A DNA stretch of 64,000 bases from Massospora cicadina (Eukaryota; Entomophthoromycota; Entomophthoromycetes; Entomophthorales; Entomophthoraceae), in contig JAKSZP010017326.1 in NCBI GenBank assembly GCA_022478985.1, positions 1-64,000 on the forward strand. Direction: 5' to 3'. Below are positions 1-10,903 of this stretch, piece after piece. How positions within the stretch are numbered: the stretch's first letter is position 1; each line of letters starts with the position of its first letter. Below the pieces are notes generated by a model. The model was not told the DNA's origin and did no database searches. It saw only the letters and a program-made list of their open reading frames with translations. The position numbers were made by a program, and so were the translations under genes.

Positions 1-414
1 AAATATAGTTCTGGCAACAATCCTTACACCTGGTGAGTTGATGCTATTAGTAAACCCCATATAAGACCTAAAAATAAATAAATTGATGAAGTCAAAGTTT
101 ATATAATTTTCAATCACTCCCTCTTCAAAGTTTATAGCTGAGATGGATCCTCCTATGAAGCAAGCCTATAAAACTCTCAAAACTAGTCCAAGGGCACCCA
201 CCATTTAAAAATTTGGGATTCTAAAGATCCAATGAGCCCAGTCATTTTTTATCAATTGCAGAACCTTTGGTGATGGTGAAAAGCTGTTTGCTTTACAGGT
301 TGATACCCTGGCAATTCAAGTGACCTTAAGTTACAAGTACCATAACTGGACAGCTTAAATTTGTCCAAGTAACGCTATACCAATTTTATATATTATCAGC
401 TATAATATGGGAGA
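1..414. other. Left flank of element A, probably part of old element J
   Basis: AT-rich sequence ending at the GGAGA that forms the left target-site duplication of element A (410-414; right partner GAAGA at 30158-30162). A short plus-strand reading at about 147-208 opens with MDPPMKQAYK and then stops. I recognise no domain. Because element A is inserted here and the sequence resumes at 30163 with protease, dUTPase-like and RT remnants, this is most simply the 5'/gag part of the same old element J, but that is inference. Confidence 0.35.
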
Positions 415-1401
415 TGTAAGCCTTGGGAAACAACCCTTGCAGCAAATTGGAAGGAATTCCCATTTTGAACCAAAAGGGGAAGAAGCTGGTGGCTGTAACC
501 CTTTTCACCCTGGGCAAATAAGCTATGTGTTATATGAGAGATAGGAAATGTTGTATCTTCTTAAAATTATGTCTCATCCTCCTCTGCTTACCACCCAAGA
601 GTTGTGGAGGAAAATTTGGGAGTTGGTGCAATGACAACAACCTCTCTGGCAGATAGCAGGTTGCACCCACGGCCAGGTCACATATGGTCAGTTCCATCTT
701 CTGGTTCAAGTTCTTCTGGCAGAGATAAATTTTGTAGTCAGTAAGGTTAAATTGATTGAGTCACTCTCAGACTTGAAAATCCACATCTGTCCTTCCCTGC
801 CAGAATTATTACAAACAAGTATATCTATGAAAGGTATAGGTGTGATAAACTCTTTCCTGATTTGATGGAACTGACCATATGTGACCTGGCCGTGGGTGCA
901 ACCTGCTATCTGCCAGAGAGGTTGTTGTCATTGCACCAATAACAATCACAGTGAAAGAGTATTCCCGCTAGCGAATTTAATAACAACCTGACCAGGAAGG
1001 TCAGATCTGAGTCAGTATTGACGGTTATTTAAAATGTCAATATGCTGTGATCAATCCGTAAAATATTCCTAACTGTAGTGCGCTTAGTTCCAGTTCCCTA
1101 ACAGTGAACATATAGGGCAGTGGTCCCCAAAAAGTACCGCTGTCACTCTAATGAAAATTTTCTTCCTTTGGTTAGATAAAAATTCTTAAAAATTTAAATT
1201 TATTTATAAATTTAAGTTGTCCGCTGGATTTAGTGGCAAAGATCTCCAATTTTGGGCTATCTGTCTAGTACACATTATGGCTCTTTCATTTTCATCCATT
1301 AATATGAATAACTTTATCTGAGGTACTCTGGCTGGCAATTTGGGTGTTCACTTATCCTGAGTTCCAGGACAGTCTTATTATTATCAGCACGCTCTATGAC
1401 A
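415..1401 (+). repeat. 5' LTR of element A
   Basis: Starts TGTAAGCCTTGGGAAACAAC and ends GCTCTATGACA. Its last 250 bp match 29870-30157 closely (shared tracts around AAAAATTCTTAAAA, CCAATTTTGGG and CTTATTATTATCAG). Its first 90 bp match 6476-6571. It contains no long reading frame. Confidence 0.82.
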
Positions 1402-1955
1402 TAGTGAAGTGACCCCAATTTGTGTCAATCTAAATCCTTCTCTATAAGTAGGGTGCTGCATTAGTCTTGTGACTTGAATAGATAGCCGTTCTTTAATTAG
1501 AGTTTTTACTCTAGATTTAGCAAGTACATTCTAATTCAGACCATGATAAGGTTTCCTCCCATACCACATGTAGGGAAGTTTGGTCCCTATTTTTTCCCAC
1601 GCTCTGGCCTTCTTTAACAGATCACAAGTGTGGGGTGTTGTTCATCCATGCAGCCACTGTCCAGCCTCCTCATTCCGTTGTTCAGTGCTCTGGGGATAAT
1701 ATTTATATGGTTTATTCAGAACGCTCTGGGGGAACCAATGTATGTGACTCTGTTAGTGACTTTGTTGTATACTGGACAACTGACAAAGATTGAGGTTGTT
1801 CAGGTAGCCTGAACCACAGTTTCTGCTCCTGAGAATGACCTGGCGGATGGTCTGATGAATACCCCTTCCCTCCATCATGTCAAACAATGTGGCTAAAAAT
1901 AAGAGCAGGAATACTTTCTGTTACCAGTTAAGATATAATTAGGCTCTCATGTAGT
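1402..1955 (+). pseudogene. Element A gag remnant
   Basis: This stretch between LTR and protease carries short readings only. Near 1895-1935 the reading NKSRNTFCYQLRY matches the NKNFVNTFYYQLKL that precedes the protease of sister element C (about 8868-8910), which places it as the gag C-terminus or gag-pro junction. It is only about 550 bp against about 1.0 kb in C, so A has lost part of gag. No zinc knuckle is visible. Confidence 0.5.
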
Positions 1956-2250
1956 ATCCATAGAGCTCATATGGATATGGGAGCAGCTGGGATCTTTATG
2001 TTCTTGCAGGTCACCTAGGATCTGGATCTCAATCTTGATGTAGGGCTCTCAGTATAGAGTGTGTCATTGGCCTCAATGAAAATATATACAGTGAGATGCC
2101 ATGTACCATTTTCAGTGCATGGGTTTTGTTTATGTGATTGGTTCACCGCCATGCCATATTTGTTACTCCCCGTTATCCTTGTGTTAGATAGTGGTAGCAG
2201 CAACAGGTTTGTATCATCCTGGAGCCCAAACTTCTATCATTTGTGAATCT
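1956..2250 (+). pseudogene. Element A aspartic protease, degenerate
   Basis: Reading around 1970-2246 gives MDMGAAGIFMFLQ followed by DLDLNLDV and VRCHVPFSVHGFCLCDW. The first block aligns with the retropepsin active-site loop (usual DTGA). The Thr is Met here, as in element C (DMGAGVNFM), which fits an ACG to ATG transition. C has the matching LDLNLDL and VHHFSFCDHF downstream, so identity with C's protease is firm. One stop lies between the blocks. Confidence 0.65.
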
Positions 2251-3060
2251 GAACATGTGTGGTGAATTTCCACTAATTGATACCTTTTCTCCTGCTGGAG
2301 TGGTGGGGTCAATTTTTCTGACTCATTCCCCCATAGCGCTATTGGTAAATTTCCTTTCCAGCTTGGTTTGATATAAGGATATTTTATTAATATGGAGAGG
2401 GCAACTACCTTCCATCCCACTCTGAGTATGGCCTGGCCTTCCGCCTGATAGTAAATGTATTCAACATCAACTGTCCCCTGTACCATTATGCGGAGCAGAG
2501 AGACAAGACCCTGGAGGTGTAGTTAAATGATAAAATCAGAAAAGATGGGCGTTTAAGGCCACCTTGCCTATCGTTTCTCCCATAGTTTTCAATCAGAAGG
2601 CTGACACAACATTGCACCCCTGTGTAGACTATAAGCATTTAAATTATATTACTGTTCTCAATTCTTATCCCCTTCCCCTTGAGCAGATGATTAGCCAGGC
2701 GATTGCAAAGCCCTTTATATTTTTGAAACTCAATCTTGTAAATGCATTTAACCATATTTGGTGGCAGAAGTCCTGGAGTGGTTTATGTAAATTACTAGAA
2801 GAGGAACCTTCCAGTTCCACATGATGCCTTTCAGCTTAAAAAATTCCTTAGCCACATTCCAGCTGATAATTGATGGTGTTCTTGGCGACCTACAGCTCAC
2901 CTGTGTGATGGAATATATTGACAATATCCTAATTCATTCCACCACTTCCTGAGCAGCATGAGAGGGACCTGGAGGCAGTGCTGGCTGCGAAGCACAAGGC
3001 AGACCTCTATGTAAAACCCTCCAAGTGTGAGTTCTTCAGGGAGGGTGTTATCTTCCTAGA
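2251..3060 (+). pseudogene. Element A reverse transcriptase, degenerate
   Basis: The 2564-2824 frame reads SPIVFNQKADTTLHPCVDYK then HLNYITVLNSYPLPL, the RT fingers (usual VKKKDGTLRPCVDYR.LN). After a frameshift, 2905-2945 reads MEYIDNILIHS, so the catalytic YLDD is YIDN. At 3001-3060 KPSKCEFF marks the end of the palm/thumb. Catalysis would be lost. Confidence 0.8.
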
Positions 3061-3683
3061 GAACTGGTTCTGAAGGATGGTTATGCAATTCCGCCCAGTA
3101 AGCTCGAGGTAAATCCCACGTGGTCCACCCCTACCTCCCAGAAGCAGTTGCAGAGTTTCCTGGGCACATTGATACTCTAAAAAATTCTCCCCCACCTCTT
3201 GTAGCTGGCCTCTCGCTGCATCTCTTGATGGGGAAGAATATCCTATTATGATGATGGCAAAGTGCCAACGGGCGTTTGATGCCATCAAGGAGGTGTTCAT
3301 GGCACCTTTAATTCTCCAAAGTGCTGACCCCACCAATACTTTTATGGTAGAGTGTGCGTCTCATCAGCTGTTGTGTGGCAGTGCTGCTTAAAGCGCATGT
3401 AGGGGTAGAACATCTAGTACATATTTTTGTGCAAGTTCACTTCATCTGAACATTTTTGGTCCATTTACAATAAAGAGTTGGCCGCCGTAGCATGGTTGCT
3501 TACTCACTGGTGATATCTTCTTCAAGGCGCTCCACATGAGGTGATTGTGCAGATGGATCATCAGGCCCTGATGTACTTCCAAAAACCCCAGGAATTGGTG
3601 CACCATCAGGCTCAGACGTTCCATGACTTGTGCAGTTTTAATATTAAGTATGAGTTCCTGAAATAGTCTGTTAAAACTGGGAG
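3061..3683 (+). pseudogene. Element A RT connection and RNase H, degenerate
   Basis: Plus-strand readings include FMVECASHQLL at about 3343, matching the start of the Gypsy RNase H (usual F.V.TDAS...GAVL), and a frame near 3610-3660 with CAVLILSMSS. DNA here aligns to element C around 18000-18080. The host sequence stops at GGGAG (3679-3683), where the solo LTR begins, and resumes at 4805. Confidence 0.65.
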
Positions 3684-4804
3684 CTGGTAGTGACTCAATT
3701 GAGCACCTATTGTTAAATTTTTGGATTATTTCCTCTTTCTGGAAAATAGCTTTCTTTGGCTCCATTGTTTATCTGCACAGAACCTTGTATGAGTTGTTTA
3801 ACTTGTTGATATTAAATTATAATGGGGAGTAGTAGTATGAAGACTACTACTCTAGTCTAGCTTCTGATAGCTAAGAAAGTAATTAGGTCCAACGCCAACC
3901 TGGTGCTTATCCCAATCTTGATGGTATTCTGGAAATTTGGTAGGGACTTCTTCCCTATTTTGCCTATAGAACTTAACCTAGGACACAGTTCAGAGGTTCT
4001 TCTTCCTTCTTCTCACGCAGAGTATGCAGAGATCAACAATAATATAGACAAGTGGTTTTATTATCATTCCAACCTAATCACAAGAGCAAACAGCATTACT
4101 TATAAAAGCTTTAATTGAAAATGGTTTAAGATCAATAAGATCTTAATCTGCCTTATAATAAAAAACCAAGGGAATTTATAATGAATTAGGCTCACAACTC
4201 TTTGGTTGGTGCCCCAATTGGGAATGGTGGCTGTTGCTAATGAATTAATTTCCAGGGTCATGCAAAATGATGATCTTCCTTATCAAATTAATCAAGTTCT
4301 CTCCTCTACCTGACTGAAACCCCTTCTGATTTGAAATGAAGAATGTGTCCCAACAGCTTCACTAAACTCCCAATAAATTACCCCTATTTGGTAACAACCT
4401 GCTTAGGTAATGGGACTCTTACCCATAAGCAACAGATTGCAATCCATAAAAGGTTAACTTGAAAGTTGCTTTATCACAGGCGGCATTACTTGCTAGAAAA
4501 TCATAAACCCCTTAGTTGATTGATAACTAACCAACTGACTTCTACAAGCTGATTGAGTTATCAATAATGAACTGCCCCACTAATTACCTGTTTATTATTA
4601 AGATTATACACAACGAAACACTCATCAATCCAGAATATTGTAATCCATAAGATCAAAAAAATATTCTCTGAGAATATTTCCTTAAAACAATAATTATCAA
4701 ATATTAATTTTACTCCAATATCCAATAGGAGGATAAATACCCTAGCAGATAAGCTGATAAATTATAATTAATGAAGCTGGGTAATGTGGGCAAAAATCCC
4801 AACA
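3684..4804 (-). mobile_element. Solo LTR, family D (copy D1), with a 27-bp PBS-side extension
   Basis: On the minus strand it begins TGTTGGGATTTTTGCCC (end at 4804) and resembles the LTRs of element E and the solo LTR at 41450-42607: shared hairpin-like GAAGACTA.TA block near 3840 and the CACAGAACCTTG-type tract near 3776. The LTR proper ends at 3711, but host homology with element C shows that 3684-3710 also belongs to the insert. Those 27 bp include GAGCACC, the complement of the primer-binding site. The TSD is GGGAG (3679-3683) / GGGGG (4805-4809). Confidence 0.7.
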
Positions 4805-5857
4805 GGGGGCATTAAATACTTTCCCCTGATCTGCTGAGTCACAATCCTAGTCTGAGTATGACAGAGGAGGAGACATTAGAGTTGACAACTGTAGTCCTTT
4901 CCACCCAAATCTTCATATTACTCCTATTGCAATTTCTAGGGCTGACTGAGCACATGATGAGCCGTAGTTATCTCAAGTACTGGTGAGTCAAACCTCCTTC
5001 ATGGAGGGGTTGGAGATGTTTGAAAGGTTGAATGCGTTGAGCCACAGCGTGCTCATTACTTAGTAGCAGGGGCAAGCTTATGTTCTGTGGTTGAATTTGG
5101 ATGCCTCTCAAACTACATGACAAAGTCATTTTGGCCCATCATGATCCTCAGCGGTAGATCACCCTGGGCACAAAAATGTATGGATCTGATCAATAGAACT
5201 TTCAACTGGACTAACATATCCAAGGGTCTGCCAGCGTGGATCATCAATTGAATGACATATGCATATGTTAAGTCAGATTGATCAGGTTGGAATGGTCTCC
5301 TGTATCCTCTGCAGCAGGCTCAGAGACTGTAGACCTCAGTATCCATTAGCTTCATTGTTGAGCTCTACTGTTTCAATGTGTTTGTCATGATTATGCTGGT
5401 CTTGGACCACTTTACAAAATTTTCCCTAGATATAGCTTGTATGTTCACTATTACTTCCAAAGAGACAGCCCAACTTTTTGTCCACCATGTTTTCTTTTTG
5501 TTCGCTGCACCCTGGGAAGTAGTAAACAACTGGGGCCATAGTTTATGGCTCGGTTTTGGACTTCTATGTTGGCTATCTTAAAAATCCACCATGTTGGTCC
5601 ACGGCATATCATCCTCAGTTGGATGTGTATATGGAAAAGGGCCAACCAATCCTTGAATAGTACCCCATGGCTATGCCTCCGTCATGCAGGATACCTGAGC
5701 TGCTGATATTCCCATGGTGCAGTTTGCATACAACACCACCACTCATTTATCAATAAGGTTCCCCCTACAAAGCTACCCTGGGATCTAATCCCTCATTTCT
5801 TATTAGTCCTTGTCACATACCTGAAATACCTGCTGCTGAGGAGCAGCTGCAACGGAT
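4805..5857 (+). pseudogene. Element A spacer and integrase, degenerate
   Basis: Resumes the A pol after the solo LTR (CATTAAATACTTTCCCC matches C). A frame at 5378-5581 reads MLVLDHFTKFSLDIACMFTI and TSKETAQLFVHHV, the first catalytic-Asp strand region of a Gypsy integrase. Downstream, 5590-5700 gives VYMEKGQPIL, matching the usual GQ.ER.NQ.L with the catalytic Glu still present. Many frameshifts and stops. Confidence 0.7.
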
Positions 5858-6475
5858 ATGGGTTACCCAATCTCTAGTTTGGAAGAGCCTTACAAAGACA
5901 ATAGGGGATTAAAAAAGTATGTGGATAAAAAAGCCTTCCCGCTCATGAAATTAGGTGGGGTCACAAGTAATGCTAGATACATGAAACCTGCATTTAAAGG
6001 TACCCTTGCAGAATTACACAAGCAAATATTTCGCTCCTCACATGATGGAGGAGAATTTAGGTAATGGGGCCTTGGAGTTGGCCCTTCCCACGCATTGGAA
6101 GCAGCACCCAGTCTTCTATGCTTTCCAGTTGTCCCCATTTAAGGGGAAGGCGCCTGCTGAACCAAAGAAAGTTGTGATAAAGGCCAAGAAGAAGTGAAGG
6201 TGGATGCCATTCTGGCGTCAACAATTTAAATTGCTTGGTGCAATACTTGGCGGCCTGGAAGGGTTTCTTCCTATGAAAACAGATAGGTGAGTGCCACAAT
6301 TGCGCTAATTGATGCAAATGATGGAGGCCTTCCACATTGCCCATCCAGATGCTCCACAGACCCTGAAGAAGGTTTCTTCCATCATGGCGATAAAGTTACC
6401 CAAGGAACACAAGGATATTATGCTGGCCTTGTCCCCCATCGGAAGTGCTCCCCCAGTTCAACAAAGAAAGGGTAA
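5858..6475 (+). pseudogene. Element A integrase C-terminus, chromodomain and pol tail
   Basis: The integrase C-terminus reads LALPTHWKQHPVFYAFQLSP (from about 6076), matching C's LPDHWKQHPFFHISQLSP. At 6226-6270 the reading VQYLAAWKGFLP is the chromodomain core (usual YLVKWKGY), followed by a stop. At 6310-6475 the chromodomain C-terminal helix (EAFHIAHPDAP) runs into a pol tail MAIKLPKEHKDIMLALSP that C shares. The 3' LTR starts at 6476. Confidence 0.8.
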
Positions 6476-6571
6476 TGTAAGCCTTGGAGAACAACCCTTG
6501 CAGCTAGATAGGGATGAGTTTGCATTTCAAACCAAGAAGGGGAAGAAACTGGCAGTCATACCCATTGACAT
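6476..6571 (+). repeat. 3' LTR of element A, first 96 bp
   Basis: Begins TGTAAGCCTTGGAGAACAAC, nearly identical to the 5' LTR start at 415. It is cut off by the 5' LTR of element C, which starts TGTAAGCCTGGG at 6572. The LTR resumes at 29258 with CCTGGGCAAATAAG, matching 508 onward. Confidence 0.82.
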
Positions 6572-7871
6572 TGTAAGCCTGGGAAAGCGCCCCTTGCACT
6601 TGGACCGAGTGATATTTCCTTTTCTCTTCCAAGAAGGGCCCAATAAGGCCAGCAGCCCCCCTCATCTCCCAAAGCGGCCTCACCCATGTGGTGGGCAAGC
6701 AGTGGGTTATGGCCTACCCTCTTTAAAGTTCTGCTACCCATTCATGTATTAAAAACCAAAGATTTGCTAAGGAAGAATAAGGAAATCTGCATCGCAGTTT
6801 TGGCAAATTAAAATCAGCACAAGGTGGATGTGGCAAGTCCCTTCCCTAGGCTAATCTTGAATTTATAAAAATAAGTTGAAAATAATAAACCTTCCACTTT
6901 GGCGTTAAACTTCAATTTACCAAAACCTCACAAGTCTAAACGGGCGCCAGAGCAATCAGGTGCAGGAAGGCTGAGCATACCAAACCCAATCCTGACCACT
7001 TGGGACTGTCCCTATGTGGGATAGCCCTGGGAGGCTTTTATTACTCATCAAATGAGACGTCGCCATTAAAATCAGCGTAATTATGTAAAAGACAGGATTC
7101 AGGCGTCTGAGGACCAAACAATTATGACTTGGCCTGCTGCTGACAACCTAAGAGTTAGTATAAATTGAATAACACATCCGCCTTAAAGTTCCTCCAATTT
7201 AAGTCAGATACTTGAGTTCCTCATTCCATGCAGCACAAAGTTATTCCAAAATTAACTGAGCATTTATGCAATCATCTCACACAGGGAGGATTGATGGTTG
7301 ATTTCTTTACAAAAAATTTCCAATAAAATTCTCTTATCCTTTTAAATTCTACTTTTTATAAATTGATCCCTTCCAGTATTCTGCAACATCCGCCAATGTT
7401 ATATTATAAATTGTACAACAATTGGCCATTGTGAACATTTTTATGACTTTGGTGCCCTCCACCATTAATTGGGCTTACCATGCTCAAGACCTCTTAGAGT
7501 TTTCTCCACTTGCTGAAATAATATACCATCAGGATCTCAGTATAATGTGGGCAAAATTATTCCTTCTCTGGGTGAGAATACACACTCTTGCCAATGGCTT
7601 TATTCCAACCCCCTTCATGGGGGAACCAAAAACTAGCGTCCCAATCCCACATTTCTTACGCCTGAGCCTGCGGGCTCTGGGGCTGTTACCTGGCTTTTTT
7701 CTAGGCTGCTTTTTATTTTTGTGTCCCATCAGCACTTACTGTTTACCTACATCCCATCCCATCAAAACGTCATATGAACAGCAGTGCCTCTGACATTCTG
7801 GCTCAGCTTCTGGGTGCTCTTGAACCCTAACTGACAGGTCAATGTAAACTTTACCTTCTGCTTTCCTGACA
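6572..7871 (+). repeat. 5' LTR of element C
   Basis: Starts TGTAAGCCTGGGAAAGCGCC and ends CTTTCCTGACA. Long matching tracts with 27960-29252 include AAACGGGCGCCAGAGCAATC (about 6940 and 28320), ATCCCTTCCAGTATTCTGCA and CTCCACTTGC.GAA. The weak reading frame at 7422-7793 lies wholly in the LTR and is not a gene. No PBS of the GGTGCTCACT type follows it. Confidence 0.82.
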
Positions 7872-8885
7872 CAATTGGCCATCCATTATTTCCGGTCATT
7901 TCTACCCTTCTCATTGAGGTGGGTGCAGCAGTGGTCACTATCTACCAGATGAACTTACAGTCAGTGGCTTGCCTTCTGTTATTTGTCTGGTCAATTGTCA
8001 ATTTTGTACATAGCTACCAGGTGGCGTTGTAAGATTTTCTCCATACTAAGCTACCTCGTTGCCTTCCTCTTCCATTTTGGCCCACCCTCAAGTAGTGGGT
8101 CTTCTTGCTCCTTCACTCAAAAAAGCAAATCAGATTCTTGACGCCCTCGTTGAATTGCAAGTGCAGTCCTTATTTGACCCTGTCATTCTTTTTCACTGAA
8201 GGATGCCCAGCAGAGCATGGCCCTTATGGATGTGGTGGAAGGTGATGCCCACTGGTGGGTGTGGGCCCTTTTGCGTTCTGCCATCCAGGTGGAAGACCCC
8301 CTCACTTGCTACATTGGTTTCAGCGGACTTGAAAACCCCTGTGCCGTGTTCTACTTACCTGCTATGTTTATCCTCTATGAGTGCTGAAACTCCATGCTTG
8401 GTTCCCTTTGTCTTAGCTTTCTGTGAGCAAGTTACCAAGCTTGATATCCCCTTTGATATCATCCAAGAAATATTCCAGATCACGTTGGACTTGCTTCCGC
8501 TAACCACGCCATTTGGTCTGCCCCTGGAGACAACAAAACAAATCTGCATGGCGACAACTTCAATCAGTGCGACCCTCTGCCATAATTCCTGCACAAAAAC
8601 CAGTAACTTTGTGTCTTGGATTTGATGACTTGAGTGAAGTTCTGATCCTTACACTGAAGCACTATTAACTTTGGTTCTGGAGGCTGACGCTGCCCCCACA
8701 GTGAAACAGGTTACCCCCAGCTCACCTATCCCTCAGTTGGCAAATAACTAACCCAGGGAGAATTCTGTCCAAACCCTCACTCAGAACAACTGCAATCTTT
8801 CCAAACGAGTTCTCCCCCCTAATTTGGTTACAATTTCTACTTTGGCTGCAGAATCACATTCAAAAACCAATAAAAATTTTGTGAA
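7872..8885 (+). pseudogene. Element C gag, degenerate
   Basis: Readings in alternating frames, for example MALMDVVEGDAHWWVWALLR (about 8217) followed by AIQVEDPLTCYIGFSGLENP, have the hydrophobic and Trp-rich look of a Gypsy capsid. Near 8850-8905 NKNFVNTFYYQLKL leads into the protease. I see no CCHC knuckle. Confidence 0.55.
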
Positions 8886-9272
8886 TACTTTTTATTACCA
8901 GTTAAAATTAGAGTTATGGTGCACCTGGTGTCCTTCAAGGCCCTGGTTGACATGGGAGCTGGGGTTAACTTCATGAGTCTGAAGTTAGCCCAGCAGCTTG
9001 AATTAGATTTGAACCTGGATCTAGAGGTGATGGTTGCTATATGGGACTCCCAGCCATATTTCAAGGTGTGATGCTCAGCGCCTTTTTTGGTCCACCATTT
9101 TAGTTTCTGTGATCATTTTTCTGCGATTCTAGACCTTGTGTTTCCAGTAATTTTGGTGTGGGCTGGTGGAGTTTTCAGCATGAGCAAATCCACCTGGATT
9201 TGAACATGATGTCTTTTGCTAATGCCCAGGTTGAGGACAAGTTTCTTCTGCTTGATACTCTCAATAAAGCTT
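8886..9272 (+). pseudogene. Element C aspartic protease, degenerate
   Basis: About 8910-9070 reads LVSFKALVDMGAGVNFMSLK then LAQQLELDLNLDL. This is a retropepsin active-site loop with Thr changed to Met (DTGA to DMGA). The downstream reading LVHHFSFCDHFSAI matches element A. The spacer to RT is too short to hold the dUTPase-like domain found in the other clade. Confidence 0.75.
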
Positions 9273-10277
9273 GGAACTGAAGATCCATAATGACCCTTGT
9301 TTCCCCTGGGGGCCTTCCGTCAGAATTTCTTGACACATTGATGGCCTACCTGAGCATTTTTGATTTATATAAGCCCAACCATATTATGACACATACTGAA
9401 TTTGATCTGAAGTTTTGGCCAATGGTGGCTGTGGTGAATATTTACTTCCCACTGTACCCACATACAGCAGAGAAGGATGCCGCCTTGATGCATGGTTAGA
9501 TGACATGCTCATGAAGGGTTGGTTATTTAAGGAAACATCCCCGGTTGCCATACCCAATGTCTTCACCAAAAAGTATGATGTTCCATTATGCCCCTGTGTG
9601 GTTTATGGTAACTTCAACAATAGCATAGTGCACAACACCTACCAACTACTGCTAGAACAAACATTTGGCTAAGCAATCACAAAATCATGATGTTTTTTAA
9701 AAACTTGATCTGGTAAACGTCTTCAATCAAATTCACGCATCTGAAGGTTAGGAATGGCTTACCGCCATCCAGATAAGACAAGGCATATTTCATTTTGAGC
9801 CATGCCTTTTAGGTTAAAAAACGCACTTGTGACATTCCAGAGGATGATTGTCAGTGTTCTAGGTGACCTCCGGTTCACCTGTGTGGTCACATACATTAAT
9901 GATATCATGGTTCACTCCCCCTCATCCAAACAGCATAAAAAACTTTGGAGGCGGTAATGTTTTCCTATGGCAGAGGGGGTTTGTTCATCAAGTTGTCAAA
10001 GTGCAGCTTTTACCAGAAGGAAGTTACCTTATTATGTAAGCTCATCTTAAAAGTTAGTATGCCATTCCACCCAGTAAACTGGATGCCATCTGCGAGTGGC
10101 CAACTCTAATAACCCAGAAGCAACTGAGAAGAGACTTGGGTACAATAATCTATCTGAAGAAATTATCCCCACTCTCTCACAGTTGGCCGCACCACTGTAT
10201 CCACTTATGGGTAAGAACGTTCTATTCTGCTGGATGCCTGAGTGCCAGCTGGCATTCAATTCAATCAAGAAGGTGCT
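9273..10277 (+). pseudogene. Element C reverse transcriptase and connection, 5' of the B1 insertion
   Basis: 9415-9672 reads NVFTKKYDVPLCPCVVYGNF (RT fingers). 9798-9930 reads AMPFRLKNALVTFQRM and then VVTYINDIMVHS, so YLDD is YIND. 10096-10272 holds the connection segment (LAAPLYPLMGKNVLF, CQLAFNSIKKVL). The frame is cut at GTGCT (10273-10277), the B1 target site, and continues at 17718. Confidence 0.82.
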
Positions 10278-10840
10278 TGTTGCAATTCTGATATGACTGG
10301 ATGATAATCTTGGGACAGCTAGGGCGGATTGGGAAGAATCCGCCAAACATGGTATCAGTTACGATTATTTGAGTGCCTTGAGACAAAGCGATATTGGGAT
10401 ATAATGGGTTATTATTGGATCACCTCTAAATAAGGCGATAAGGCAATAAGGCGATGGCAACATTTGATAAACATGAATCGAATTGCCAACAATTAGGGCG
10501 ATAGAGAGCTAGAGAATAACAAGCCAAATTTGAGGAAAATTGGTGGAATAGAATAGCTCAACCTATGAGAGCGGTATCATCTGAAGCCACTGTATATAAG
10601 TGAGATGGGCAATTGAGAGAAGTTAAGTTGTTAATAGTAGATAGAGTGGAACAGCGAAAAATCGCTATATTTATTAAAAATAAATAAAAGAGTCGTTGGG
10701 GAGATTTATCATAATTTTTAGTATATTTTCAAGTGTGCCTGAAGGACCAATGATCCCCACATCATCTGTCTTTTGTTCAGTGGGTTTGACCTGTACAAAC
10801 AATACGGTGGATCCTAACAATACCATACGATTTTATAACA
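10278..10840 (+). repeat. 5' LTR of element B1
   Basis: TG...CA ends. A TATATAAG box lies at about 10597, and an ATAAATAAAAG polyadenylation-like stretch at about 10679 supports plus orientation. Same length as the 3' copy. Confidence 0.93.
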
Positions 10841-10841
10841 G

Positions 10842-10859
10842 TAGTGCTCACTACAGGGG
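10842..10859 (+). promoter_or_regulatory. Primer-binding site of B1
   Basis: TAGTGCTCACTACAGGGG lies one base after the LTR. It matches the PBS of B2 (TGGTGCTCACTACAGGGG) except for one G to A. The complement ends in CCA, preceded by a 7-base acceptor strand AGTGAGC plus discriminator A and a T-stem-like CCTGT, so it fits a tRNA 3' end. Confidence 0.8.
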
Positions 10860-10903
10860 GCCCATTGATCAAATACCAAGTAATATGAAACTATAGTCGC
10901 CAG

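Noticed and set aside
7422..7793. 123-codon plus frame.
   Set aside because: Lies entirely in the 5' LTR of C. The matching 3' LTR region has stops and frameshifts in different places.
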